From: Argopecten irradians | Lineage: Eukaryota > Mollusca > Bivalvia > Pectinida > Pectinidae | Direction: 5' to 3' | Assembly: GCF_041381155.1 (NCBI RefSeq) | Contig: NC_091134.1 | Coordinates: 58,993,467 to 59,057,466, forward strand | DNA: 64,000 nt | In this document: one piece after another, positions 1-14,400 of the stretch | Numbering within the stretch: position 1 is the first letter of the stretch | Layout of the letters: each line of letters starts with the position of its first letter | Notes under the pieces: model-generated | The model's input: only the letters and a program-made list of their open reading frames with translations | The model's database searches: none | What the model was told of the DNA's origin: nothing | Made by a program: the position numbers and the translations under genes

Positions 1-236
1 GCTGAACTCCTGATGAAAAAATGCGAACTCCTAATGGAAAGTACAAATTCATTAAAATGTAATGGAATTTTTGTGAAAGTTTTTTTTTTCTGTTATGATA
101 TGATTAATGTTTCTATTTCCAGATCTTTGATGGGTAATACATGTATTTCTTTGTATCGAGTCATCATAGGAATTAAACATCTTTTTCATTATATATGTAA
201 CAAGTATAGCCAGTCAAGTTAGTGAGGTGGCCCTGC

Positions 237-760
237 AGGTAGGGCGTTAGAATTGTACCTGCTGCCCCTATTGCATGATTTAAAAAGGCAACTAAATTTA
301 AGATCTTATCTTTTCTCTTCTTCCTAACCGACTTCATTTTTCCCAATTCCTCCCTTGGCACCGCCTCACTTTTGGCCTTGAGTTGAGCGTTCGCCCCTGT
401 GAGGAAGGCTTTGGGTTGTGTCCCCTGGCCGAGACACACCAAAGTCTATAAAAGTGGTAGTTTCTGCTTCTGCTTAGCGCTCAGCATACAGGGAGTGGGG
501 CGACTGGTTTGCCCGTTGTAAGTATAATGTGACCGGGTGGGGTGTGTTGCTTGGTGTCTTCGGCGGCATGCCTCAGTGTTATAGCACTATAAAAAGAGCA
601 ACAGTTCCACTATATAAGAAGGCACAACACGAATATACCGCAGTCTCCCAAAACACCCACCTCGCACAACATACACGCAACTCCGCATACATGGGAGGCC
701 GTCCTTACATGACCATAGCTGTTAATAGGACGTTCATTAATCAAATAAACAAACTAGTGA
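237..760 (+). repeat. Dispersed repeat, related to repeats at 38.05-38.87 kb
   Basis: The stretch from about 237 to 460 matches, in reverse complement, 38210-38420 (shared block around CCTGCTGCCCCTAT and a following Leu/Phe-rich pyrimidine tract). The stretch from 530 to 760 matches the right arm of the fold-back repeat at 38640-38865 (shared ACAACACGAATATACCGCAG-like core and GGCCGTCCTTACATGAC). So one repeat family contributes both loci. No coding capacity is visible. The family name is unknown to me. Ends are approximate. Confidence 0.6.
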
Positions 761-1038
761 GATGGGGAGCTAAAGAATATTTAAGGCATATTTATACTCT
801 ATTATTAAGTCAGTCATCTTCACGGTTTTTTTCCAACTCATTAAAAAACAGGTAATAGACAATAATTTGTTGGACCGATATTGAAAAGGAGACAACAACC
901 GATTGAGGTCAGTTTTGAGTATAATACAAATAACATAAAGCAATTCGTTCAAACTGTCATAACAAAAAAATGTAAATTGTAACCGGTTGATTATTGTTAA
1001 AATGCAGGTTATTTTGGGTATATAATCAGTTTTCTACG

Positions 1039-1386
1039 TTTAAAGTGAATAGTCGGGCAAAGAAAACCAGTCTAAATGCGTTCATTGGCCTTCCAAAAGT
1101 TCACACATATTAATACGACGGTCAAGTTCTGCTTACGTTTCCCAGTTCTGACCATTGAAATAAAGAAAAGTTGAAAGCATTGAAAGCGAGGCTGCGTGGA
1201 AATGTAACCACGGACATAGTCAGCCGGGAGGACGTTTTAGGATTCCTATACTTTAAATTAATATCTTCGTACGCAGACAGATTTTGACGAGAGATTTTAT
1301 TTTTTTATTTCATAAGAAATAATACTGGATACATTCACACCATTTTTACCGACTTTAGCCATCCTTGCCCGACTGTTCACTTTAAA
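1039..1386. mobile_element. MITE-like element with 22-bp terminal inverted repeats
   Basis: The 22 bases at 1039-1060 (TTTAAAGTGAATAGTCGGGC and two more) recur inverted at 1365-1386 with one mismatch, enclosing about 300 bp without coding capacity. This is the layout of a short non-autonomous DNA transposon. I cannot define a target-site duplication, so the outer limits and the superfamily are open. Confidence 0.45.
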
Positions 1387-3766
1387 TACATTAAATGAAC
1401 GCAACATTGATATTGGCTTATCGGAATAGTTTACTATGTACACATTATACATATAGACAGCTTTATCACCGCGCGTGATGGAAGTCTGGACTACAAATGG
1501 CAAAATCTATCAACATGTCGTCTAATAATGAATCTGGGTTAAATGAAAGAAAATAATAAGTTCAGTCCATGATTTCGAACAATGTGAACAATGTTTGGAA
1601 AAAAACAACATTTTTATGACTTGTCAATTATCTTGCTGTTGATTTGAGAGGAATTATCTCGAGAGAGTGATGTTCTTTTTCCCACGTCATATATAACCCA
1701 GGTGTCCAATTACAAACATGTCAGGGTCTCGGCTACAGGTGATGTCGTGTTCAGATTGACTCGACTGGTAAAAATAAGATATTAAACCATTAACAAAAGT
1801 GTCTTATGACAGATCTATACTTATTACAAACTTTGGCCTTGTTACCCTGGTAATTAAGAAATTTAACCTCGACCACAAGATGTCAAACGATTGAGACGTT
1901 TTATTGTCTTTTTGTATTGGTATATTCGTCATATATATTCCGTTTTCATTTCAAATCGGGCTCGACGCAAATGCATTTTTTTTTCTACTTCGTTTGTCTT
2001 CTTTTCGGTATACTGTGAACCTCTTTTTATTTTATGAATGACTTTAAATGCTATCAATACGTATTTTCTTTCTATATTCATTTTATTTATGATTCCTTTG
2101 ATGGCCTTTATAGGTGCTAAAGACTTTACAAAGGAAACGTGATTACTCTGTAGTCTACATTGTTATCAATATAAAAGTAAACAGTCACGATAACCGGCTA
2201 ACAGTTGGGCATGTTTGTGGTATAATGGTGTTAACCATCTATCTCAGTGTCTTTGTTTGTCGCTTTTATTAAAGTCACGCGATGGGTAGGAACAGTTTAA
2301 CAAGAATTACAATACAAAGTCTTATATTAGTAAAATGTCAATAGAATCTCAAAAATCCACGTGTCAAAAGATTGCTTAAGAGTTGGTATCTATACTTATT
2401 TGTTAACGTAAGAAAGTTTCATTTCTGAATCGTACTAGTCGGTTGTATGTTGTTCCCGTTGTCCTGATGAAATAGTAAATGTCCTGGAATTTATTAATCT
2501 GAGTACCTTCTAGCACACAGAAAATCAAGGACATGCAAAATGTTTTATTTCCATCCGCGTAACCTTTTATCTGGTGTGATAATTATGAATTCAAACATTT
2601 CATAAAAAATACTTTGTGATTCTACTCTGTCTGGTATGGAGAGCTGCTCAAGTAGTTCTTTTCAAAACTATGAACGTTTTGTTTCTCCATTAGATACATC
2701 GGTCGTAGTTGTGTTTTTCTGTCCACTAATTCTGGTATCCTATCAACATATACTCTTGCACTTCTATACTTATTAATACCTGTTATAGAATGTAAAACAC
2801 GATTATGTTTAAATTTTTGTTCATTTAATGAGCATTTACTACAAAAACGTTACTCCTTTAGACTCAAAAGGAGATGATGCTCACTTGGGTCCTCTAGGTA
2901 ACGTGACAACCACTACACCACGTGACTTTTATGTGTTATTTCTTCCTAATACCTTTCTTCTGTGATAATGTTGTGAAAATAGGTAAAGTATGTTTAAATC
3001 AATAAGATCATTACTGTGCTGTGTTTGTTTAGGGATCTTAAGTATGGTGTTTTCTGATCCTTAAATCATTGACACGACGCAGGATCAGGAAACACCATGG
3101 AGGCGTATTTCTGGACTAATCTTACACGACCAGTCCCTCAGTGTTAACAGGTAGTACCAAAGTCCCGACTTATCAGCATAGTTTTAACTCGTAGAGTTTC
3201 TATGAAAGCATGGACAGACAGAAATGTTTATTTCGTCACATAGTTCATTCCCCTTCCTCTTTATTTTATTGGATTTCATTGGTGATATTTTTTAAGTGTC
3301 AAGTGTTAGTAAATACATTTTACACGAAAACAAATAGCACAATATGTCAAAACGAGACAAAGACTTTTTGAAATACATGTGATTTTTAAACGAAATAAAT
3401 ATCTAGCTATAATCGGCTTTGATAGTGTCCGCACAATTTTTATAATATGGAAGTGTTTGACTTTCCTAGCCTATTTCAATTCCTTGAACTATAAACTTTA
3501 GCTGACGTCTGTAATTTAGTTGACCTCTGGCCCTTGAACTCAGACTTCCGAACACAGCATTTCTCGACTATTTTTAGTAGTTCAAAACACTTCATGGAGA
3601 TTACGTCACTTGCAATTTAAGAACATGGAATTCAAAGTGCAGTATTTTTATTTTAAAACTTGCGCAGTAAATAGTCGGAAACAATAACGACATGAATGAT
3701 AAAATAACGAAAGAAAATTTTGGTTTGGTGCCTGGAAGATCTTGGAAGAACATTCACATTTCATCG

Positions 3767-6700
3767 CTAGCCGTACGAAAAATAAGATGATGGTCTTTTC
3801 TTGGCTTTTAAAGGCGGAAGTAGAGACAACGGACGACTTCCCTGCGCAGGTCTTTCAAAGGACAGGGAAGTGGCCGTATCTGGAATGGAGGATCTGTCGG
3901 TTAGACTCTTATTGTGTTCCGGCACACCGTATACCAGACCGAGGCTTCCCACCGCATACATGGCTGAAACAGAAAATAAGTACATGTTAGAAAAATAATT
4001 TAAGTTGAGTCAAGATTGACATAGGAATGTTTACATATATCACTGAATCGGCCATTCGTTATAACAATAAATCGTTTGATATCCAGTCCTGTTGTAGAAG
4101 AGATCCTAGCTCCCTACATTACAGTGACTAGCTCCCTACATTACAGTACAGAATTGTGGTGTCGACAAGGTATAGTTATTGCAGAATATTTGACCTGGTT
4201 TTATTGGGTATATATCATAATTCTTATTGCTGGATAAACTTAACTTCAGTAAGACACAAGAAAGCATCATGCAATTCGCAAAGAATCAATACACATATAA
4301 AAGGAAATGCAAGGTCCGCAATAAATTAAATAAGAAAATGTCAAATAAAACGACAACATCCGACATAAAAATCTACAATAACAAGTATGTCGAACCCGAG
4401 TTAATGTACAACTTTAATATAGAAAATCATATGGCTGTAACGGAACTTCAGATAACTAAAGTCTGAACTAATGTCAATCATTGATAGAAAATCAGTTACT
4501 TTTGCAAACAGCGTTGACCGCAATTCTCTTCCATAGTCTTCTTTAAACTTTTCTGTCATTATTTAACATTTTTGACGAAAATTATTAGAATAAAAAGGGA
4601 CATTTGGATATCGGAGCGACAGGAACATCTAATCACCATAGCATTGTGATGTAGTGAGGTTGTTGATTGACTGTATCGAGAAATGAAAAAAACTGAAAAT
4701 ACACAAAGGTGATTACTGAAACTGCTTATTACCAAGGCGACTACTGAAACTGCCTATTACCATTTATAATTATACAACTCTACTCTGAGACATAGATCTG
4801 AAATAGACATTACATACAGTGAGTAAAGGACAATATTTACTTAATAGGAAAACCCTATTCCGCCATAGGAATACCGTTCTTAGATATTTGTTGGTAATGC
4901 ATTTGAATAACGTGACCGAGAAATGTGTTCAGCGTGACCCCGATACAGACATGTTAAATTCTACAGCACACATTAAGGCTTGAATAGATGATTTCTAACC
5001 ACTCTCTAAGTAAATATTGAAACAACAGAGGTACATTAGCTAAATAACAATAGCAGGTAAATAACGTCCTACCGCGCCTCTGATACATCTATACAAAGGC
5101 AGGGATAATCATTTACTGATGGACCGTTAATTTAATGTATAGATTTCTGCGTTTAATCCTGCTCTTTAATACATTTTACTGGAGAGACATGTAGAAATAG
5201 GATTCAGTTCGTCTTTACGTGAAAATGGGTGTCGACGATACAAAATTTACCTACAGAATTTATAGAAAATCCTATAAACTATATGTAAACTAAAGAAATA
5301 ATTTAGAAGTGTTCATTATAAACACAGATGTAGATTCATTTAATATGTTAGGATATATTGAATGTTCATCTTTTGTTTTTCCTACTTATGTGTGAACCTC
5401 TCCACTGCGAAATTAGACATTATTATCTACAACGTCCACGTGTACATGCATAGAGTTTTTATTTTGTATTAAGTGATATCGCCGCTATTATTGTCGTAGA
5501 AAAACATCTGACTTTTTCACATTTTAAAGACGATCTACTTCAACATACAACTTTTTGTTAAAAATGATAAACGGTTTACTTTTATTGGTCGTATTTCGTT
5601 TTATTACTTCCATGTGATTCCAGCATACAACTGCATGTGGGATGTGATAAGTGTACTTTGATGTTAACATTTCATCTGAAAAGTCTGAATATCCTCTCTG
5701 CAGTGTCATTAAGATGTGTATATAAATTTATTTCCCATCTTGAATGCTTTGTGTTGGGTAAAATGTCAACTACTTTCTTCAATGTGCAGGGTGATGCCTG
5801 TCCGCTAAAAAAGATTTAAGATAAACCTATTGAAGTTGACTGATTTTGTTGGCGTGTTTTACATAACAGCTAAGAAGTTTGTGTGTATAATTGGCAGTGC
5901 TGACAGAGGTTTGACATTGGGTCTAATGTAAAGGGCAAACTAGATAACCTGTTCGGAACTGATCACCTTGTCAGCAATATCGAACCAAGTAAGCTGCTTA
6001 GTCCTCAGGCCAACAATAATAAGTTCATTGGTTCTAAGACCATGCTTCCTTTAATTGTGTCTTTTCTTCACTTTAAAGTCTGATGTTTACAAATCACAAC
6101 TAAAATTCAAGCCTTTTTATATAGATACAAAAATGTAACTGTAACTGCAATCTACTATAGTAAATATCGGGAAAGTAACTATGCTGTGACGAAACTAAAA
6201 GATGAATAAAAAAATAAACGGTTGAAGAAACATACAATTGGATAGACTTTGTATGTACCCTAATAAACCTCAAATATCATTCTCAACCATTTGCGGTAGG
6301 CAACGATACTTCTTCCCAACCGTTCGCTGTATTGCTTAATCTAAATCAGATTAGTTGTTTTCTTTCTCATACTTTGAAAACATGTTTATGATGATTCTAT
6401 TTTATGTAAAAATAAACGTCGTCGTCTATACACATTTGTAAGGGAGGTTTTGACTGAACAGATAACAAATAATTCAGTGCGTTTGTTAGCCTGATTTCGT
6501 TCGGATATAAACAGATTCCACAACTTCCGTTAGGATCAATGGTGCTTCATCAATCACTGATGTTGTCTCTAGTGAAATAATGCTGGTGTCATATATTACC
6601 CTGCTTAGTGTGTCCTCTAACGATTTCAGATGGCCGAATTAAAGACAATAATTACGTGAAACAAACTAGGCAGGGATTTTTTGACAGATAGACTTGCAGT

Positions 6701-9700
6701 ATAGTCTAAAGAATGAATGTAAACATGCCTGCACGTTTTATCATTAAGTTTGGCCGTTCAGAAAAAAAAGAAATAGAATGGGCTATACCGATTTCAGTAA
6801 TAAAGACCCAGAATTCATCAATTGATGTTCAAAATGACAATGTCAGTTATACATTATATGGGATATTTCGTGAGATTATCGTCAATTTTGTTGTTTTCTA
6901 CGTCGCAACGTTATTAAAAATTGTAAATGTAAATGAAATTTTGAATCGTCTTTATGTTAATACCTTAGTTACTGATATCAGATACAAAAAGACCAATAAT
7001 GTATCACGTATGCACACTCAATAACTACTTTGTTGAAAATAAAACTCAACCAATCAAATCAAGGATTCGTGTAAAATCTATCGCGTTACCTGTTCAGGTA
7101 AATATCAACCAACTTATGTGAGATTATGACATAATTTGAGTGTTTCGTGCGCGGTTCAAGTACATATCTAACCACATGGGAACTCTCCTCTCAAACACGT
7201 TTACTGAATCATATTTGTTCGTATTTTAATGTAAAACTGTCTCTTCCATCTTCAGATATGTCTGTTGTAAAGACAAAAGTTACAGTTTTAACCTTTTATG
7301 TAACGTTTGTACCTTAGTCCTATTTTTAAGGCTAAAATATGTACCTATCTTTATCACAGGTAATATACAGGTAATATGAATTTATGAAGATCGGCTATTT
7401 CTTTCCGATTGAAGGCTATGCAGAAGTTTAATGATCGATGTATATACATTTGCTATATGTGTAAATTATTTGTGCTGTGTAATGTCAGTGATGTGTGATG
7501 TTATGACGGATCATTTCTCACATTAAGAAATATGGAAAACGTTATCATTAACACGGAAATTGCTGGTCATCACAAGCAGATCATACAGTTTACTCGGTAT
7601 AGGTGACTTTTCTAAACTTTTAAACAATGAAACCTCTAACCATGATTGTCACGTAATTTAAATATCTTCGAGATAAAATTAAAGTGTAGAATGCTACTCT
7701 CTTTCACAAAGGCAATACTACACACAGATACTCTCACACAGTATAAGAGAGATGTGACCATGCATTCCTTAAGAGCAAGTGTCCTCAGTCTTATAAACGA
7801 CATACATAGTACAATGTCCGATTTCAGGTGTTATATCAAATAAAACGTTAGTGCTGGCTTTGGATACTATGCATATCAATAATGGTGAATAAAGCTTAAC
7901 CAATAGTTCAATCTGGCGCATAAGCTTACACAATCGTAGGTATATATGATAATGAGCCGTTACTAAGATATACTAGGATACATGGTATCAGAAGGTAAGT
8001 GAACATGATTTATATATATAAATGGTGTTGATATCTGATCGGTGATTGCACGGAGTGAACCCTTAAATTCTCGTGAAATCCTACCACTTATATAGTATTT
8101 ACATACCGTATCCACACTCCACCGTTATATGTTGATTTATCTTAGGGGAGATACCTTGATCACAGCATACAACAGGCAAATAAAATGCATTATATGTAAC
8201 TGCACTTGTGTTTGAAAGCTTATTCTGTTCTATCTTTTCAATAGAACCTTTATCCCAGGGGAAGAAGATTGATGTATAAAAACGTTACCAAAATGGGTCA
8301 TTTGATAGAAAGTGTTTACTCTAGATCAAAGGCATTCCAATGTTGGCAACTCTGAAAACATTAAGTACTGTACAATTCTAAATAAAGGAAGCATATTTAT
8401 CTTTGCTTTATTTGTTTTAATTGTAAATACTGAAACATTCCAATTGACATAAAAGGCAACCAACAAAAAAAAAAACAAGGTTAGACTATTCAAATACATT
8501 AAGTTTATCTTGCTTGTAAAAAAACATTTTTATTGGCTCAAAATGTTATCATCCATAATGTAACGTCAGTGTAATAATTTCCTAGTGGAAAGAGTCCAGC
8601 AACAAAAGTGGAATTACTTGTAAGATATTGAATTATAAGGATTAATTTGAATATATATCTTTATGTTAAGGAGATATAACACACAGTTCTTAGTGTATGC
8701 TCATCATTAACCGCGATTTATTTAGCGTACAATGATATTTTTGTATTATTTATCCATAACATAGAACCTATGTTCAAATTAATTCTTAATTAACTCCTCA
8801 ATAGCACACTGGAAATTAGTTTGCCTAATTCATTAAAGGGAATGGCGTATCATAACTATTGACGTAGTACAACAATACTGTACTCATTGATATAATATAT
8901 ATCATTAAGCAGAAATAATGCTGCGTCATATTTTCCATTTATTTTTACACATGAATACTAAGGCATTCGTGTACATGTCAAAGATCAAACATAGATAACT
9001 ACTCAGCAATTAACAAATCGTACTAGGTGTATAAACATTACTCAAAGAGGTGGGAAAGAGCGAGGACTTAGACACATACCAACACAGTGTAAAACCTTAC
9101 TACACATGGCCGCCAAACTATGTCTGCAGTTTGGTCATTTATTTGCGCAAATAAAATTGCCTGGTCAAACATTACATAGATATAATACGTCCACATCTGA
9201 TAGGCATTCTGCCTAAAGCGATCGAGGGACTAACCTCGACTGAGAGACGAATTCTCACAAATCCAAGCATTGGTTTCATCATGACTATAACCTTAGTGAA
9301 AGATTAAGTTACAATGGCGTGGACATTATTTAGCGGCGAACTCAGTGGAAAACTGCGACGGTTTCGATGTAAATATAAGCTTGAATTATGTTTGTATGTA
9401 CCTGAAGATGGCCAAGAGGCCGAAAATGTGTAAAAGAGACAATTGTATTGTTTGACCAATACACGAATAGTTTTGAAATATTGTGACTTTACTGGAATTC
9501 TATAAAACGTGTTGTCATATGAACAGAGGCTGCTTACTTCTCAGTTACACGTGGTTCTATACTCCTTTCACTTTCTCACACGTTTTTGTAAGATGTTTCC
9601 CTCACAAATTGCTACCGTGACATCGAGATTGGATTAAGATCAAGATTAGAATCACAATAGACATTAAATAATGCGTCATATGCAAAATATCCTACCGTCC

Positions 9701-11472
9701 TTTTTGTTATTGAAAATGTTAAATTTGATTCCCATGTGCAATGCAAACTAAACATTATCCTTGTAAATGATACAAGTTAACTGAATGTTAAACCTTCTAC
9801 TGTAGGGGATTTAATCATATACACAGGGAAAATGTCACGAATGTGGAGGTCAACGTGAACATGTTGTCCGCGTTCACCTTGCTTGCTACTTTTGTAAATC
9901 TTCTATTATGCTCAATTTACTGCCGTTCTGTGTGGTCTCACATTCATATCGTACGATATTACTTTCGTTTTTCCTATCAATGTGTAATCTATTCTATCAA
10001 CTGCTTTTATAATTGAAAACTCAAAGCAGGGTTATCTATTTCAATATTCTTGGCAGAGTTTTAAGCAACCACCATACACCATAACCTTATAAGGTTTGAC
10101 CTCAAACATAGTTTCAATACATTTTTGATGAAACCGACAAAAACTAGTAGAGTCAAAAGGGTGTTTAGGAAGGATCCAACACTTAAATTTTCAGTTCAAA
10201 CACTAAAACACAGCATCTACACAATGTATCTATATAGGCATACTTACAGTATTTGTCTTGTTTTTGAAGTAATTCCTGACGTTCCCTGTGGATAGGGTTC
10301 GGGTCCTTTTTGATAGTACCACCTTTAAGTCCTCTGTTATAAGGTAAACACTCGGGTTCCTCTGAAACCTCCTGGGGTGCTAAACTGTACGTATTTAATG
10401 CTGGGAGAGGATATTCTATTAACCTATTACGGTGTTTCACCACATATTTTGATGGCTCAAAGCTAGAATTGTACTTAATATCTTTCCTGTACTCCAATTC
10501 TCGTCTGGAAAGATTCCGAATATCGCCCTGACCCGTGAGGTCAAGCTTTGGGCTTTCGAACTGAAATTGCCTGACTAATAGTTCCTTCTTTGAGTCATCA
10601 GGATATTGTACCTCATTTCGGTACCTGTCTTTTTTAACTTTCTCCATGTACGGTGAATATCTAGTCGGCACTTCCTTTCTCCCAGAATCCATAGATATGT
10701 TTCCATCTCGGTCTCTTCCGGGAGAACCCACAATATGCCTCCCGAAAACATCCCTCCGTTTGGGAGCTTCTGCAGTTAGACGCCCCAGCACCCCCTTCCG
10801 AGCGGTTTCAAATGCATTTTCACCGTTCGTTGCGAGGGGGTCCAACTTTGTTGGGGAAGGTCTGGATTCCTCTTGTATAGAAGGGAGACCAGGGGAACCC
10901 AGCGTTGGCTCTGGCTCTGAATCAATGTTTGGCGGTTTGGTTTCGCGCGAAAATTTATCATAAAAGTCACGGGGATATGTCATAGAAGCGGAACCAAAAT
11001 TGGAATCGAGAAAATTAAAATTTACCCCTACCCCTTGGCACACAATACAGTGTCCATTACTATTCTGGTCCTTTGTGTCATATTTTCTGAAAGTCTTTTG
11101 CATGTATTCGTCTACGGAATTAAGGCCTCTTTTCTTACAATCGTCACAGATCCCTGGTCTGGTATTTCTGATTTCTTGTAATTCTTCTGCTTTCTTTTTC
11201 CGAGGATCGAATCCTTCTATTGTTGGTAAAATTCCATCGTCTTCTTCCAAAGAATCGTCTTCGGTTTCGTTACCATTTTCCTTTGATCTTTGTGCTTGGG
11301 ACAAATTAGGATATCCTTGTCGTCGTCTTTTCTTCTTCTTTTCTTTTCCGTCAAATTTTTCAACGTCAGTTTTTATTCTGACTTTCTTCGCCATCTTTCC
11401 TATCTTGCCGACGGTCACTCCGTTTGCGTTTTCCTCGGAATCGAATAGAGCGTCTATAATGCCCGTTTTCAT
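3767..11472 (-). CDS. Uncharacterised two-exon protein, 473 aa, with CxxC pairs and basic N-terminus
   Basis: Exon 1 is 11472-10248 (ATG start, donor GTAAGT at 10247). Exon 2 is 3963-3767 (acceptor after a TTTTCTGTTTCAG tract, stop TAG). Exon 1 leaves one base and exon 2 supplies two, so the phases fit across a 6.3 kb intron; the join is still inferred from phase and splice sites. The product is 473 aa. Residues about 40-52 are a Lys/Arg run (KEKKKKRRR) like a nuclear localisation signal, followed by an acidic Glu/Asp stretch. Two cysteine pairs, CDDC and CIVC about 35 residues apart (roughly residues 110-150), could bind one metal ion. The rest is polar and probably disordered; the C-terminus ends in Ser-Tyr-Phe-Ser-Tyr-Gly. 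I do not recognise the family and assign no function. A noisy second copy of exon 1 lies at about 40745-42215. Confidence 0.7.
4106..4148. repeat. 22-bp tandem duplication
   Basis: CTAGCTCCCTACATTACAGT plus two bases occurs twice head to tail. It lies in the long intron of the minus-strand gene. Confidence 0.85.
4708..4763. repeat. 28-bp tandem duplication, slightly diverged
   Basis: Two adjacent 28-base units share the core ACTACTGAAACTGC / ATTACTGAAACTGC and end in TATTACCA. A few substitutions separate them. Intronic. Confidence 0.8.
9400..9434 (+). mobile_element. Possible Penelope-like terminal stem-loop remnant
   Basis: CCTGAAGATGGCCAAGAGGC followed by CGAAAA forms CTGAAGA, a GGCC/GGCC stem-loop and GAAA. 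This is the layout seen in the PLE terminal repeats at 21.1 and 23.4 kb, but nothing resembling stem III follows. It may be a short PLE relic or chance. A noisy copy lies near 39.71 kb. Confidence 0.3.
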
Positions 11473-14400
11473 GGTTCCGTGAACCTCTTAATGTCTAGCT
11501 GTCAAATTATCAATTCAATTTTCAAATGAAAGAAAAATCATTGAAAAGCATGTGTCATCTCTACCATAACGCCATTTGTAATCCAATCTGAGTTTAAATG
11601 TCCTAGTGTTGATACCAAACAGTAGTGTTTACCGTATATGTATATGGTAGTGTAGGGCAAATTAATATCCCGAGAATGTCAACGCGTCGCTTCTGTAGTC
11701 CAGACAAATATTCATTTCTCGACGATTTCCTTGGTCAGGTGGAAATTTGAAGAGCAATGGGATTGAAAGTAATCGAGCTTGTCTTCAAAGTATTAGCTGG
11801 ATGAAACACCACTCGAAAAAGATCCTAAATGCGTTGTCCAAATTATTTCTAAGTTATTACGCTGTCGTATGTATTCGAATATTTACTTATCCAGATGTTT
11901 TTTCCACTGGTGATGTAGGATGTCCAGAGGAATTCAATACGAGCCAGATTTAATGTCTATTTTCATCGCCTATTGTCCACATATCATTCTTGCCTGGTAA
12001 TGAAGAACCGCGTATGTGCAGACTATTAGCCTGTGAAAGTGTTTCTCTCGGACCATATTAATCAACTTGTAACAAATAATGCTAAATTGAAACGATAATA
12101 AGCGTCCGCTGAGCACGCGACAAAGTGTAATCTTTGAACACACCTGTCTAAAGTTTTTACCAACGGATTTACTTATCTGTACATACACAGGTGTTGTGAT
12201 GTGATGAGTCTCCTAATTGGCTCTCTTTGAAGTCCATTGTCTCCGAAGTCATAAATAGTTTGCATCGTTGCCAAGTCGTCGGTTCGATATTGGAGTGAGA
12301 TAAAATCCACATAGAATCAGACCTGTTAACATTGCTCTTCACCATCAGAACAGGGCCCTCTTCTAGCCGTAAGTGTCACATGTTCCTCTGATACACAATA
12401 CCGGAGCTCAGGTGCAACGAGTAAGACATCTCTGTAACGATCTGTAATTCTAACAATGATAACCCGTACCTAGAAGTAAATCAGTGTTTGACACACCACC
12501 GCCACTTCTAGTCGATATAATCCATACACCTCAAACTTATCTATCTGTTAAATAACAGTTCATCGCTACATGTCGAACAGTACTAGTCACATTTAGTTAG
12601 CTTTACACAGTGCACTTTTAATTGGTGTTTCTTGTCAGTTGATATTACATACACGATCAAAATTGAACATTTCTTCGAAATTGTATCTGTGAAGGCTTTA
12701 ATAATACACTACTACCTTCGCTATAATGATATAGATAATTGGAGAAGTGCAATCGTATAACCAGTTAAAGCTACAGCCAAATGTACTCGACTAGATCGAA
12801 CAGTGCTGCATATACATACCTAGGTAGGCTACACAGGTATAGCTCATTAAGATATATCGTACTACTGGTATAGAACTTATGGGAGATTCTTAGACAAATG
12901 TTTTTACAGGAAATCTTTAAAGTCAATACACTCGTACGATTCAGACCATTGAGAAAATCAGCAGAGTATTTGTAGCGTTTAGTAGGTCTATTATATCCTA
13001 ATCAGCGATATGTCATGATCCTATATTTTACAATGTTGGCCAGTTAGACTAGTAGTCAAGTAATGGAGATAAGTCTTTCTTTGTGAGTAAATCATTTTCC
13101 AATTTATATGTGGACACAAGCGATAACTGAATGACTCTAGGTCAAGTCGGACTATTCATCACGAGAAAAGGTCCAGTTATTTATAAAGTCAAATGACTTA
13201 AATTTTCTAAATAGATTTCTTAATTGGCAGCTGGATTTACTTCGATTATGATCATTGTGTTGACATTATTATGCCTATCCTAAAGGCTAAGCTGGTTCCC
13301 CAAAATTCGGCACATTTTTGATAGTTATATAGATTGTATGTTTGTTTTAAGAACATTTAGATGTTAAGTTCAGGTTACCCAATTATCTCTCAGATGTTTT
13401 CAATAAGCCTATATGAACGTGATTTTAGTTATTTCACAAGGACAAACTAAGATGAGAAACTTTGTCCTTTTTAACGGATATAATTCTTGCATCAATAAAT
13501 ACATGAAATTGTTTATTGTTGTACTGGCACTTTCTATCACCTCAGTACAAATTCAAATGAAGGAAGAATCATTTCATGTTTTTACCTCCTGTTACCATTT
13601 GTCTATACTAAAACAGCCTTAACATGTATTACATAAATAATGAGTGTAGAACACCGTCATTAAATAATATTGACTTTAAACTCAATGTCAAAATTTGAAA
13701 AAAAGCAAATTTGATAACTTGGTATTTAAAGTTTGTATGGATCAAATATCATCAATCTATTAGAATTTGCATCTCCTTTAAAATTTTACAATGTATAAAC
13801 CTAAAAAACGACGAAGTTGCATTTATTGCTATGAGGTAGATGGATAGTTTTCAACTCATTTTAAAGTTTTGAATGGGTCAGGAAATGCTAAGTTATCAAT
13901 ATTTTTTTCCGATTTGAAATAAACGATGACGTATCATTTTTGTTATAGAACTGTTTGTTATAAACACCATTGGTATTGAGAGCATAGATGTCAATTAAAA
14001 TGTGCAGTGGTTGAATGCAAGGGTATAAATACACATGATTATTTATTGCCGAGATGGCAGATGAGACCTTGATTACTACGTAACGTTTATAGATGATTAC
14101 ATTTTGTTGACTCGCATTGAAATCATTTCTATAGCCTATCTATATGTGTCTGGTGAGGTGTATGTATATAAACAATCATAACGGTGGCTATTTAAACCTG
14201 TCAAAGTGTAAAATTAATCATGCGCGATCTATTATTATCATTGGGGAAGTAAATCAGAAAGTTTAATGCTGTACAGCAAAGTCAATATTTAGAGATTAAA
14301 CGATTTTCTTTAGAAACGTTTACAAAGAAAAGCTGAGTGTGAAAACTTCTGGTTCCCATATGTGTTGGATATGACACAATGTCTACCCCATCGGTTTATA

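Larger units (their letters stand above)
1..3766. other. Intergenic, no gene recognised
   Basis: Apart from the two repeats listed separately (237-760 and 1039-1386), I see no exon-like reading frame with splice signals and no RNA gene. The open frames here are short, have no domain motif and fall partly in repeats. Confidence 0.6.
3964..10247 (-). other. 6.3 kb intron of the 473-aa gene; no further gene seen
   Basis: The stretch between the two exons contains the two small tandem duplications and AT-rich unique sequence. The open frames here (for example 6713-7024 plus) have no domain motifs or splice context that would support a nested gene. Confidence 0.5.

Noticed and set aside
529-855. 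108-aa open frame
   Set aside because: It runs through the dispersed repeat also found at 38.6-38.9 kb and has no protein motif.
11000-11482. 160-aa plus-strand frame
   Set aside because: It is the antisense shadow of exon 1 of the 473-aa gene, low in complexity and without splice context.
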